Origin: Trachelipus rathkii
Lineage: Eukaryota > Arthropoda > Malacostraca > Isopoda > Trachelipodidae
Length of the DNA: 17,500 bases
Assembly: GCA_015478945.1 (NCBI GenBank)
Contig: JABUQX010002536.1
Location: forward strand, 30,001 to 47,500
Direction of reading: 5' to 3'
The position numbers were made by a program, and so were the translations under genes. Shown here one piece after another: positions 1-9,253 of this stretch. Each line of letters starts with the position of its first letter. Within the stretch, counting starts at the first letter, position 1. The notes under the pieces were generated by a model. That model was not told where the DNA came from. It saw nothing but the letters and a program-made list of their open reading frames with translations, and ran no database searches.

Positions 1-1
1 A

Positions 2-166
2 TTACTCATTACCATACGGACTCTGTGCTTTTCTTCTGACTCCAGCTCCAGCACTGGCCCAGCCTCCTACTCCGGCACCGGTGCGTACAATGACTCAGCT
101 GATCCATCATATGGGACTTCTTACTTTATTTTCTTATACCATCTGCCATCTTCATCTGTTACGTAA
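2..166 (+). other. Unidentified open stretch at left edge
   Basis: This frame is open from the window edge to a TAA at 164-166, about 54 codons. The peptide is serine-rich at first and then hydrophobic. Local GC content is clearly higher than in the surroundings, which is the only hint of coding or formerly coding DNA. I recognise no domain, and another frame is also open over part of the region. It could be an exon fragment, a transposon remnant or chance. Confidence 0.12.
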
Positions 167-599
167 TCCATGTTTTTCAAGGCCACCCTCCAGGGGAGGG
201 TCTTCTAGTACCTTTGAGTGCTCTGAAACCCTTAAAAATGAGATCTACGTCGTAGAAAGCATATACACTAACACAGATATTATGATATTAATTACAAGTT
301 CACTAACTAGGTATCACACCGCACCGATTCATTTGAGTCGGTATTTAACTTAAGCTCAGTACTCTTTCATTCTGTCTTTTCTATGCACCTTCAAATTTCA
401 TCTATCTATGATCATTTCAAAAATTTTGAGGCTAAGTCACATCACATATTGGGCGTAGCGGCTCGAAAATTCAGGACAAGGTGGGCGACACAACCAGCAA
501 TTTTTGACAAGGTGATATCACCCACAATAAGTATACCAACATTGAGGGGACACAAACTCTTTATGAGACCCTTAAGAACATTTTAAAATTTATGGGGTT
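167..599. other. Anonymous spacer with small palindromes
   Basis: I see no gene. It contains a hairpin of ACCCTCC / GGAGGGT arms with a 3-nt loop (185-201) and a perfect 12-bp palindrome GGTGATATCACC (511-522). The short open frames here match no family I know. Confidence 0.5.
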
Positions 600-695
600 G
601 CTGCATTACCCTTCGGGATATGCAGCCACATGTAACCTCGTCTAAGACGAGGTGACACCCATACCTATACGTATATCAAATTTCAACCAGATACG
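600..695. repeat. Diverged repeat, copy 1 (left of hAT)
   Basis: The block starts with a stem-loop (600-626, GCTGCAT / ATGCAGC arms) and a 17-bp palindrome CCTCGTCTAAGACGAGG (636-652). It ends in a stretch resembling ATATCAAATTT followed by GATACGAT. A related block in the same orientation lies at about 4609-4693, on the other side of the hAT element. By eye the two share roughly 60-65% of positions, including TCGTCTA-GACGAGGT. This is probably an old interspersed repeat family. Confidence 0.5.
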
Positions 696-743
696 ATATA
701 TAGAACGCGCAAGAATGAAAAATTGACCCTAACCCCTTGAAGA

Positions 744-751
744 GTCATATA
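744..751. repeat. 8-bp target-site duplication, left (GTCATATA)
   Basis: The sequence GTCATATA directly precedes the left inverted repeat at 752. It is repeated exactly at 4441-4448 directly after the right end. Eight bases is the target duplication length diagnostic of the hAT superfamily. Confidence 0.95.
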
Positions 752-765
752 CATGGGCGTCGCCA
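752..765 (+). repeat. hAT terminal inverted repeat, left
   Basis: CATGGGCGTCGCCA matches the reverse complement of 4427-4440 except at position 12 (C against T). A run of seven G followed by CAGCT (778-789) is the inner repeated motif. Confidence 0.93.
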
Positions 766-802
766 GCTTCCAACCTAGGGGGGGCAGCTTAAAATTTTAT
801 AA

Positions 803-1105
<303 letters not shown>

Positions 1106-1218
1106 GAAAAGAAGACTAAAACCAGAAACATTTTTTATGGATAATTAAATGATTAATATTTAAAAAAAATTATTTTATTAAAAAATCACAATATAGATCA
1201 GTTGCAAAATTGATATTA

Positions 1219-3517
1219 TTAAAAAAGTAATTTCCTTGGGTTCAACGCAAATTTATCAATTACTGTTTGAATAAAATAATCATAATTGTCAAACACAAAT
1301 TTTCTGTGTACACTCATCATAGCCAGTCCGTTTAACCTGTCGTCTTCTATAGTACTTCGCAGCCAAGTCTTGATCTTCGCACGAGTACTGAAAGAGTGTC
1401 TAACTGTACTGGTGTTGCACGGCTGGGCGAAGTAGGTATCACAAAGCCTTTTTCGTCGACACAGAAAGAAAGGTTCAGTCTCTTTTAAGACTTGGAAGAC
1501 AACAAGATCTTTTAGTTTTTCTCCACTACTCAGTTTCTTGTCGCTTCCAGAAATTTTTGTAGCCAAAAGTTCTAGCTCCTTCTTTCTATGCTTCTAAATG
1601 GTAAACTATAAAATGAAGCTGTCTTTTCCTTTAACTCATCGATTGTTATGAGTAACATGTGGAAAGGATGTAGATATGTCAATTCATAAGCAGGTGTATT
1701 TTCAGTAGAAAACCGTAATTCCAAAGAAGAAGTTATAAAATCCAGATACGGAGTTATTAAGGATCTTCTCCAAAACTCCGTGGGATTTGTTGCTGGATGG
1801 TTGCTGCGGTGCTGCTGCCTACCAAAAATCCGTGGTATATTCAGATCAAGTCCCAGTTGCTCGGCGATTTCATTAGCTTCTTTTAACACTTCATCGATGA
1901 TTTTTTCTTCACCTTTCCGATGGCTCCTAACCATTTCCACAATATGTTGAATGTGCTGCGAGGTTTTTACGATATCCAAGGTCTTAGATTGGAGAGCATT
2001 TACAACTGGCTCTAACATCGCAGAGTACTTCGTGATCAATATCATAGCCATGATGAATAACGGCTTACATGCCGCTGAAGGCAACTGAAAAGCTCTTTTT
2101 CTTGTGGCGGTATTTCCTTCAATGGAAAGGATTTCTAATGCTTGCATCATTCGTACAAAGTGCTCCTTAAGCACTCTGATGCACTTGTGTTGTTCAGACC
2201 ATCTGGTCTGGCATAGGCTTGGGATGTTTGGCATTAATTTTCTTCTCAAGACCGTCTCGCGAAAAAACGTAATAGTTCCCACAGTATTGCGGATTTCTGG
2301 TATTGTGTTCAAATCATTTACTACTAGATTTTGTTTGTGTGAAGAGCAATGAAAGAGCAATGCTTTTTTATACTTTTTCCTCAATATTGCTTGGACACTT
2401 CCTTCTTTGCCAGACATCGTAGAACAGCCATCGAAACCCAATCCCACGCATTTCTCGGGATCCAGTTCTTCGGTCGTGACAAAATCGTCAATGCCTTTCG
2501 CAATGGTTTTTGCGTCAAGCGCTTTCAGTTCTACAAAAAGAATAAATTCCTCTTTGACTTCATCGGACTCTTTGTCAAAATAGCGCAACACTATGGAAAT
2601 TGTTCCTTTCCAGAAATATCAGCGGTTTCATCTGCTAGTAAGCTATACGTGCTCGCTTCCTTTACCTTATTAACGATGCTTTCCTTTATAGTAGTACCAC
2701 ATAGAGAAATGATCTCACTCTGAATCTGAACTGATTGGTATGTGGCATTTTTCTTCCCCTTTTCAAAATGGCTTTTCAATGACTGATCCCCGGCATCTAT
2801 TCGTAAGCGGCACAAATCTTGTAACACTCCCTCATCATGATGCTTACCCCGAAGCGGTAAATTGCGCGTACAAGAAAATGTCACACATGAAATTATTGAG
2901 GATAATAATTTTTTTATTTTCTTCTATGATTTTCTTAGAATGCTGGTTAATTTGGATGTCTACCGGCACGTTCTGTAGGAACAATCTTGCAGCTTCAACA
3001 GCAGTTTTATGCCACTCTGTGTTTTTATGTCCCTTACAAACCGCATGAACATTTTTATATTTAGTGAAAGGTCTTATTGTTAAAGAGCCTAGGACCACTT
3101 CTGAACGAACTTTTATTTGGTGGAAATAAAATACAAATCTTGCAAAATGCTCCCTTTAGTTTCCTGGTTAAGTGGGTAGCATCTTCCAAAAAAATTATAG
3201 GTCTTAGGTGGAATCCAACACTCTTTCAGTAACTGTTTCTTTTTCTCAATCGAAATCATAGATGAATGTCCAACGTATCTAATAATGTCATTTTCGTGAC
3301 TGTCGTCTACTGAAACGCTAGCTCCGAAGTCCTGACCCATATCTTGACTCGTCGAGGTGCTGGGCCTGGGTGTGGGTTCTTCATCATACGAAATATGAGA
3401 AGTAGGAGGGATTGCCTCTTGTGTAGTCTTAGTTGACTTATTGGTATCTTCTTCGTTTTCACCGCTACCATTTCCATTTTTATCCGAGTTCTTCCTTTTC
3501 AAATTTACTGCAAACAA
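1219..3517 (-). pseudogene. hAT transposase pseudogene (TTF zinc finger, DUF4371, hATC dimerisation)
   Basis: The intact protein would bind the transposon ends in the nucleus and catalyse cut-and-paste transposition. About 765 codons remain in six reading-frame segments. Segment 1 (3517-about 3150) is a charged N-terminal tail followed by the NDIIRYVG and WIPPKTY motifs typical just before the TTF zinc finger. Segment 2 (about 3150-3110, another frame) has the zinc-finger pair FCKICILF, with Cys codons at 3142-3144 and 3133-3135. Segment 3 (about 3110-2880) has RPFTKYKN and the finger histidines GHKNTEWH. Segment 4 (about 2884-2594) has LRIDAGD and the catalytic-Asp motif LLADETADIS. Segment 5 (about 2600-1572) has GFDGCSTMSG, the C-x2-H motif CSSHKQNL, LCQTRW, the IPRIFGRQQHRSN motif and YLDFITSSLELRF. 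Segment 6 (about 1580-1219) has KIKTWLRSTIEDDRLNGLAMMSVHR-type dimerisation sequence. At least five frame changes separate the segments. The usual VERSFS motif reads VRHSFS, so the Glu thought to complete the DDE triad is missing. No ATG opens the first segment. A TTTGCAG acceptor-like site at 3508-3514 suggests an upstream intron. Confidence 0.95.
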
Positions 3518-3555
3518 TATATATATATATATATATAATATATATATATATATAT

Positions 3556-3606
<51 letters not shown>

Positions 3607-3653
3607 TTATATATATATAATATATATATATATATTATATATATAATATATTA
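3518..3653. repeat. (AT)n microsatellite upstream of transposase pseudogene
   Basis: About 136 bp of interrupted (TA)n, directly upstream of the first recognisable transposase coding sequence on the minus strand. If the acceptor-like site at 3508-3514 is real, this tract lies within the first intron. Confidence 0.93.
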
Positions 3654-4215
3654 TCGACACATATGGTCCAGCTAATAATTTTACTAACATTCAAAGATTT
3701 TAACAGAAAAAATTAAAAGTATAGCAAACTATGTTGAAAAATCACTAATTTCTGTGTTGTAATAAAAAATAGTTTTTTTTTAAATTAAAGCTAACCTCAT
3801 ATGGACAAGTAATATCATGTGTTACGCAAAATTCCTATTTTTAAGATGTAAATACACAAAATTTTTTATATTTAAGTAAAACGTACGCACCAAGGAATCT
3901 CTCCTAATATACATGATCTGATGAAATTGAACTATAACTTTACACTGAGGCGGTGTTGAATTATAGAGTGGCGTCACTGAGTGATAATTTCAATGCTACT
4001 CTGAACCTTAAACACTTAATAAAGAATTGAAAATCCGACTGAACACAATCTAGAATTTATATATAAATATCAACATTAAAAAAAAAAAGTAGAATAACAA
4101 TAACAGTTCTTATCTACAAATTAAAGAGCATATAAAATGAGTGAGAAGACCTCGTACTCGGCAAGAAGAAAATGTGAGAAAATGACGATTGCAACTAACC
4201 TTCGCCATATACTCG
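3654..4215. other. 5' noncoding part of hAT element
   Basis: AT-rich non-repetitive DNA inside the transposon. It should hold the transposase promoter and 5' untranslated region, read on the minus strand. I see no convincing promoter motif. An ATG followed by a GTTAGT donor-like site occurs near 4200 on the minus strand, but its phase does not join properly to the first coding segment. Confidence 0.5.
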
Positions 4216-4226
4216 TTATATATATA

Positions 4227-4264
<38 letters not shown>

Positions 4265-4326
4265 TATATATATTATATATATAGTATATATATATATATA
4301 ATATATATAGTATAATATATATATAT
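4216..4326. repeat. (AT)n microsatellite near right end of hAT element
   Basis: Interrupted (TA)n with occasional AG steps, inside the transposon about 115 bp from its right end. Confidence 0.92.
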
Positions 4327-4399
4327 CGTATAAACGGTAAAACGGGACGTTGGATCAAAAAATTCGCAGGTAGACTATAATACGAGTAACACTTCTAGT

Positions 4400-4415
4400 G
4401 GGGGCAGCTGCCCCC
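4400..4415. repeat. 16-bp perfect palindrome in hAT subterminal region
   Basis: GGGGGCAGCTGCCCCC is its own reverse complement and is followed by a further C-run and the right terminal repeat. The left end keeps only the half-motif, a G-run followed by CAGCT. G/C palindromes near the ends are common in hAT elements and may be transposase binding or hairpin sites; that role is inferred here. Confidence 0.85.
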
Positions 4416-4426
4416 CTGCCCCCCCA

Positions 4427-4440
4427 TGACGACGCCCATG
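4427..4440 (-). repeat. hAT terminal inverted repeat, right
   Basis: On the minus strand it reads CATGGGCGTCGTCA, matching the left end with one mismatch. The target duplication follows immediately. Confidence 0.93.
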
Positions 4441-4441
4441 G

Positions 4442-4448
<7 letters not shown>
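4441..4448. repeat. 8-bp target-site duplication, right (GTCATATA)
   Basis: An exact copy of 744-751. It runs straight into an (AT)n tract, so the original target was AT-rich or the tract grew from the duplication afterwards. Confidence 0.93.
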
Positions 4449-4495
<47 letters not shown>

Positions 4496-4527
4496 TCAAT
4501 ATATATATATAATATATATATTTATAT
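4444..4527. repeat. (AT)n microsatellite at hAT right flank
   Basis: About 84 bp of (TA)n beginning within the right target-site duplication. Confidence 0.92.
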
Positions 4528-4608
4528 CCTAGCATCATTTCACCCGCTTATTTTTAGTCTAACTGCCGCCATAACCAACTTTGGAGGCTAGTACCGCCTA
4601 ACGTGGAC

Positions 4609-4693
4609 CCCACCGGGATGTAAATTCGTCTACGACGAGGTTACCTCATAAGAATGGGTATACCAAATTTGAGCTTGATACGATGTCTCTAAG
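4609..4693. repeat. Diverged repeat, copy 2 (right of hAT)
   Basis: It has the same order of motifs as 600-695: ATGTAA, TCGTCTA-GACGAGGT, GTATA-CAAATTT and GATACGAT. The palindrome is partly eroded here. Both copies point the same way and lie either side of the transposon. Confidence 0.5.
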
Positions 4694-4760
4694 ATGTACA
4701 TCCTCAACTATCGAACCAACGGTACCGCAACAATAAATGGCAGTGAAACCTAAAAAATAA

Positions 4761-4820
4761 AGATGAATAAAGTTGAATAAAGATGAGTGAAAATGATTCA
4801 AGATGATTAAAGAGGAGTTA
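4761..4820. repeat. Decamer minisatellite, six copies
   Basis: Six consecutive 10-bp units around the consensus AGATGAATAA: AGATGAATAA, AGTTGAATAA, AGATGAGTGA, AAATGATTCA, AGATGATTAA, AGAGGAGTTA. The period is exactly ten with no indels, although individual units differ by up to five bases. Confidence 0.85.
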
Positions 4821-5020
4821 GACCTAGCTGTGCTGTACACTGGGGTGTGCGATGCGATGCTTGGGGCCTCCGAGGTAGGCCCAATCTACTCGAGGACACC
4901 GGTAAACGACTTGGCGAACACTGAAACCCATAAAATCATACCAAAAACGACCTAAAAGACAATGTTACAAATGTTGCATATGTAATATGTGCAATGAAAA
5001 AAGGTCTGTAAAGTCATGTA
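4821..5020. other. Anonymous spacer with one GC hairpin
   Basis: A short GC-richer island. GGGCCT (4864-4869) pairs with AGGCCC (4877-4882), with a further CC/GG pair inside. No open frame or RNA gene is recognisable. Confidence 0.45.
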
Positions 5021-5062
5021 TACTATATATAATATATATATATATATATATATTATAAAATT

Positions 5063-5145
<83 letters not shown>

Positions 5146-5146
5146 A

Positions 5147-5206
<60 letters not shown>
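5021..5206. repeat. (AT)n microsatellite
   Basis: About 185 bp of (TA)n, including an uninterrupted run of roughly 65 bp ending near 5134. Confidence 0.94.
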
Positions 5207-5208
<2 letters not shown>

Positions 5209-6490
5209 AAAAATGAAAACTATCTGAAATATAAAATAGAACTTAAAGAAAAGATAATATACTTTATTTAAAATAAAGTAAACTACTTATAAATATATTC
5301 ACTGTAAAAAAAATTAGTGACATATTTAGATTTATACTGGATACTTACCTATGGAGATAGCTTTTACTAATATAATGGTTATTAATACGTACTTCATTGT
5401 AATATCCACAAAATCTGTCTGTTGATATAAGTGAAATTATTGCAATGGTTTATGGAAAATTAACGTATGCAGTGAGAACTTTTTGTTCTTTATTCTTAAC
5501 AAGAAAAAATGAAAAAATTGATAAGTAATGGAAAGTAAATAAATAAATCGATAGAAACATCGAAGCATAATAATAAATAAAGGTTTATTTAAAAGTTTTT
5601 TGTGCCTTATTTAAAAGTTACCGTGTATTTTTTTCTGTAATGGTTTGAAGTAGTGTTGGATTAGACCCCGTCTAATCTCTGCTTCGAATTGTCGAAGGCT
5701 TTAGCGGCTACACGAAAGCTCCGGAAGAAATTTTAGGTTTCATTTCTAGCTCTGAAGAGCTTCGTAAATTCCAGCCATAGCTCCTCCGTTCAGGCTCCAC
5801 CATTGAACATATTTCTTCCTCATGCACGTCCCTTTTGATGTCATTTCCCTTGTCTTATGAGAATAAGAGGGCTAAATTAAAATTGTAAGAATAGCAAATT
5901 GTAAAATGTAAGCAAAATATATACAAAGCTGGTGTCCTGCACAAACGAAATGTGGATAGTGCGTAGATACACTCCCAAATCTTTCTTAAGTTTTTATATT
6001 ACGCTAAACACAAATATTTTAAACCAGCTACATTTAAAAAGTTAATTTAGACTTTTTCTTTGTAATATTTTATTACTAAACTTGTGAACTTTTGTAAATA
6101 ATTTTCACCACCAGCACATGCAACTATTCTACTTCTTTTCTACATTTTTTTAAAAAAAAAAGATATCAAACCACTCACTGTCCCGTTTTTTTTTCAAGAG
6201 ATGGAGCAGAAAATAAGGAAGAAGATCCCACCCAAACCTAGAGCTAACGCAAGTCCCTTACTGGTAAGCTCAGACGTGGGCTATAAAGAGAGAAAGATTG
6301 AATGCAAGGAGAATAAAAAGATGATGACAAGTAATTTCACAAAACAGTGGTAACTGGAAGAGGCGGCAACACAATGGCTAGCCTTGAGTTTCCATTATTC
6401 ACGAAAAAAATTATGTGAAGGCAGGCCCCTAATTGTGCTACGAGGGCAACGCACTAGAGGAGAATGAGAAAGGGCATCTTCCTACAATGC
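5207..6490. other. Gene-free AT-rich stretch with a hairpin cluster
   Basis: No coding frame is supported. The only structured part is 5645-5830, which is GC-richer and holds three perfect short hairpins in a row: 5659-5677, 5682-5697 and 5748-5761. The rest is AT-rich with short A and T runs. Confidence 0.5.
5659..5761. repeat. Cluster of three perfect hairpins
   Basis: GATTAGAC-CCC-GTCTAATC (5659-5677), CTTCGA-ATTG-TCGAAG (5682-5697) and AGCTCT-GA-AGAGCT (5748-5761). The arms are perfect and the loops are 2-4 nt. This may be part of a structured repeat or SINE, but I could not match tRNA A-box and B-box promoter motifs with any conviction. Confidence 0.6.
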
Positions 6491-6982
6491 CTACAGATGC
6501 AGTAGTTTATGAAAAGAGAAAGTTGAAACAATGTCACGTCGTAGAAAAAGAGGGGACAGCTTATAAGTCTCCATCTTAGACTGAAACCTATCTAAAGAAG
6601 GGGCGGAACCGAAGCCCTGCAAATGTGAGCACAGTTTTGCGGCATTGCAAGTTCGAAATAAGACCACTATAACTGAGCAGAAGAAAATATTTCTGCAACC
6701 TGAATAAAATACACAGCTGCCTAGAGGAAACTTTAGCAACCATTGTGATATGAGGTTTCCAAGCAAATTTGCTGTTTATAATCAGTCCAAGAAGGGTTGT
6801 TGTTCACAGGTGAGGCGTTAGATCGGTCGAAGGAGGTAGGAAAGTTTGGAGGTGTTTTTGGAAGAGAGGTGAGTAGTACACATTTCGACCCGCAGGAAGT
6901 TTAACATTCGGTACTAGATGAATGTTTTGCTTGTTTACTTTTGGTGTTTTTTTTTTGTGCTTTTACGTTTTTTGAAACTTGA
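6491..6982. other. Anonymous region with an unsupported minus-strand open frame
   Basis: A minus-strand frame is open across 6766-6491 (91 codons). Its peptide is hydrophobic at first, then polar, and I recognise no family. Base composition is more balanced than in the flanks, so it may be a decayed transposon piece. I do not call a gene. Confidence 0.35.
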
Positions 6983-6995
6983 ATGTGCCAAATTA

Positions 6996-7446
6996 TGGGT
7001 TTTCAAAGTCGGATAACCCGTTTTCACGGTCCGCGACACGTTTCAAAATCCGAAAAGTCTCTAAATCTGGAAACCTCGTCATATTTTTGGAACTTTTTAG
7101 AATTTTTTACGCTTTCCTCCACAGGGCATGATCGACCAAGTGATGTCAGCAGCTGTCTTGGATAGTGCCTTCAACTCCGAAACAATTTTGAATATTTTTT
7201 CAGAGGCAACGTTGCGCGTCAATAAAACGAGGCGTTTCTAAGAGCAGCAAGGGCCATTTTTCGGTGTCTTTGGAGCTTTTAGCAGCAGGAAATCTAAGTC
7301 ATGTAGGCAGTTGACTTGGAAATTTCCATCACTTCGTTAGATTTTGACACTTGATTTGTCAATATACAGATTTCCAAGTGCGATCAAGCCGTTTCCAACG
7401 GCAGCGAAGCGTTTTCATGGTCGTAAAACACGTTTCCGAGCCCGAG
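6996..7446. repeat. Diverged direct repeat pair
   Basis: Two stretches share the motif order TTTCAAAGT or TTTCCAAGT, then CCGTTT, CGTTTTCA-GGTC, and ACACGTTTC. One lies at about 6998-7055 and the other at about 7368-7446. Both are comparatively GC-rich and rich in CG dinucleotides. The space between them has a similar style but no clear further copy. Confidence 0.4.
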
Positions 7447-7482
7447 CTGAAGCCACAGTCGGTGCCATGAGCCCTAGCTTAA

Positions 7483-7571
<89 letters not shown>

Positions 7572-7584
7572 TATATATATATTA

Positions 7585-7616
<32 letters not shown>

Positions 7617-7643
7617 TATATTATATATATATATATATATATA
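7483..7643. repeat. Compound (AC)n-(AT)n microsatellite
   Basis: An (AC) run of about 12 units (7483-7507) changes directly into about 135 bp of interrupted (AT)n. Such AC-to-AT compounds are common and can arise by substitution within a growing repeat. Confidence 0.95.
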
Positions 7644-8075
7644 CTGTACAGATTCCCAACTCCACATCCTCTTCGTGTACCATGAACTCTTCTAACGGAG
7701 CTCTGACAAGGGTAGGACAGGTCCAGAAAGCCGCTACCCAAAATTCCCTTAGCTCAATAACCCAATGCGAGGACTGACCCAAGGTTGACGAACCGGCGAG
7801 AAATTGGACTAAGAAATAAGGGTTTGTACTATAGGATTTGCCCAATTAACGTGAGTGCACTGAGAGGCAAGGATGAGGAGATTGTGGGCTTACTGAAGGA
7901 GAGAAGATTGGAAGTGATGGTGATATCTGAGACGAGGTAGAATTGAACGGGTACTAGGAGATTACATAAAGACTATGTACTGATATATAAGGGATTACAA
8001 GAGGAAAAAAGACGGTATGTCGATCGTGGTGAAACCGGATATCTACAAGAATATAAGAGGAACGAGAGGAATACA
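7644..8075 (+). pseudogene. LINE (RTE-like) 5' fragment with endonuclease remnant
   Basis: The intact protein would nick the target DNA so that the LINE RNA can prime reverse transcription there. From 7821 the frame reads a typical endonuclease start, with RICPINVSALRGKDEE (7833-7880) followed by VMVISETR (7914-7937). The Glu of ETR is the expected metal-binding residue. A TAG at 7938 falls where the family has Trp (ETRW), and a TGA follows two codons later. The same frame resumes as HKDYVLIYKG (7965-7994). After a shift in the A-run near 8005 it continues as DGMSIVVKPDIYKNI (from 8011), matching the family's GVGIVV motif. No reverse transcriptase follows. The upstream 7644-7820 is probably LINE 5' untranslated sequence. 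RTE-like assignment is from motif memory; Jockey or CR1 relatives are possible. Confidence 0.8.
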
Positions 8076-8492
8076 TTATCTTATTATGAATAACTATTTT
8101 AAATTTCAATAACTGAAACGATCTAGAAACCTTACTGGAACAATTCTATTCAAGTTAACTTTGGAAGAAATTTTCATAATTTTCCTCATAGAAAGTTAGC
8201 AATAATGAAATTTTGTCTAAATGAAAAGGGAATGTGCTGATATATAAGTGATTGCAAGAGGAAAAAGACACGGTATGTCGATCGTGGTGAAACCGGATAT
8301 CTACAAGAATATACAAATTTACAAGAGGATTACATTATTCTATTATGAATAACTATTTTAAATTTCAATAACTGAATTGATCTAGAAACCTTACTAGAAC
8401 AATTCTAGTCAAGTTCGATTTTGGACGAAATTTTCCTAATTTTCCTCATAGAAAATTAACAATAATGAAATTTTGTCTAAATGAAAAGGGAA
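7975..8492 (+). repeat. Two-unit tandem duplication across the LINE fragment end
   Basis: Unit 1 (7975-8231) and unit 2 (8232-8492) align end to end with a period of 257-260 bp and about 90% identity by eye. Each begins at ATGTACTGATATATAAG or its near copy and ends at ATGAAAAGGGAA. The unit includes the last part of the LINE endonuclease remnant plus AT-rich sequence, so the duplication happened after the LINE had become a fragment. Confidence 0.9.
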
Positions 8493-9119
8493 GAGTCTAG
8501 CCACCAAAAAGCCCCACTCTCGAGGGTAGCCCATCTTTTCAACAGAGCTAGTGACTTTTCCTTTACATGGTAAATAAAATGTGTCAAAGCAAATAAAAAA
8601 AATATAGTTTACACAAAAGTTTAACTATTAAAAGTACTAAATATATACAAAAATGTTATGAAAGATAGGCTAGTTTAAAACTCTACGGGAATTTTCAAAT
8701 ATGTAAAAGTGCTATTATTATAGCTTAAACAATTTATTTCTACAAGTGATTTGCAGGACAGAGGTAATAGAACGCATATTGCACGTATATGAAATCAAAA
8801 TTCTCATTTTTAATGTGAGATGGTGTCAATTTCAAAAACTCCAAAAACTCCATAGGTAATTAACAGAACTAGTTTCCTTTGTGGTTGAATAAATTCGTGA
8901 AAAGATGAATGTCTTTTGCAAGTTTCAGACAATTCCAATAATTAATAACTGAGTTATATCAATTTGAAGTTGTACGGTACCAAAGATTTATGACACCGAT
9001 AAAATGTGAGAAGGCGCCGATTCAGTTTTTATTGACAAAAATTGAGTCCTTTTTCTGGGACGTTTTGTGGGCAACTTCTTCCGCACAATTCAGTAAATAC
9101 AAATGCATGTCAATTGGTC
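8493..9119. other. Anonymous spacer
   Basis: It contains one imperfect palindrome of about 70 bp centred near 8521 on ACTCTCGAGGGT, with outer arms AAGAGTC-TAGC and GCTAGTGACTTTT. The rest is AT-rich with no supported gene. A 70-codon open frame running into the next element is not credible. Confidence 0.5.
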
Positions 9120-9127
9120 GTTTAGTA
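9120..9127. repeat. 8-bp target-site duplication, left (GTTTAGTA)
   Basis: It is repeated exactly at 9915-9922. It immediately precedes the CAGTGG end of the element. Confidence 0.92.
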
Positions 9128-9143
9128 CAGTGGTCTCCAAAGT

Positions 9144-9159
9144 GGGGTACGCGTACCCC
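9144..9159. repeat. 16-bp perfect palindrome near hAT end
   Basis: GGGGTACGCGTACCCC is its own reverse complement and lies 16 bp inside the left end. It parallels the 16-bp palindrome inside the right end of the larger hAT element. Confidence 0.9.
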
Positions 9160-9253
9160 GGGGGTACGCAGAGTGATACTTGGGGGTACGCCAACGAAGT
9201 AGCCTCACGAATCTTCATTGCGAGTGTATGATCTTTGTTATAAGTGGTTGCGA

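Noticed and set aside
636..652. 17-bp palindrome as a possible regulatory operator
   Set aside because: It belongs to a repeat found again at 4627-4640, and no gene lies nearby to regulate.
2104..2723. Plus-strand open frames (2104-2352, 2349-2723)
   Set aside because: They lie antisense to the transposase pseudogene, whose motifs are clear on the minus strand. They are shadows.
3433..3675. Open frame rich in Tyr and Ile
   Set aside because: It is produced by translating an (AT)n repeat. The same applies to the frames at 7344-7845 and 11968-12222.
4190..4215. ATG plus donor-like GTTAGT as first exon of the transposase
   Set aside because: Splicing to the acceptor-like site at 3508-3514 would put the coding segment in the wrong phase.
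4646..4840. 64-codon minus-strand frame
   Set aside because: It reads through the decamer minisatellite and the diverged repeat. No family match and no coding features.
5645..5760. tRNA-derived SINE or tRNA gene
   Set aside because: I could not find convincing A-box and B-box sequences or a cloverleaf.
8990..9202. 70-codon plus-strand frame
   Set aside because: It runs across the target duplication into the non-coding hAT end, so it cannot be a gene.
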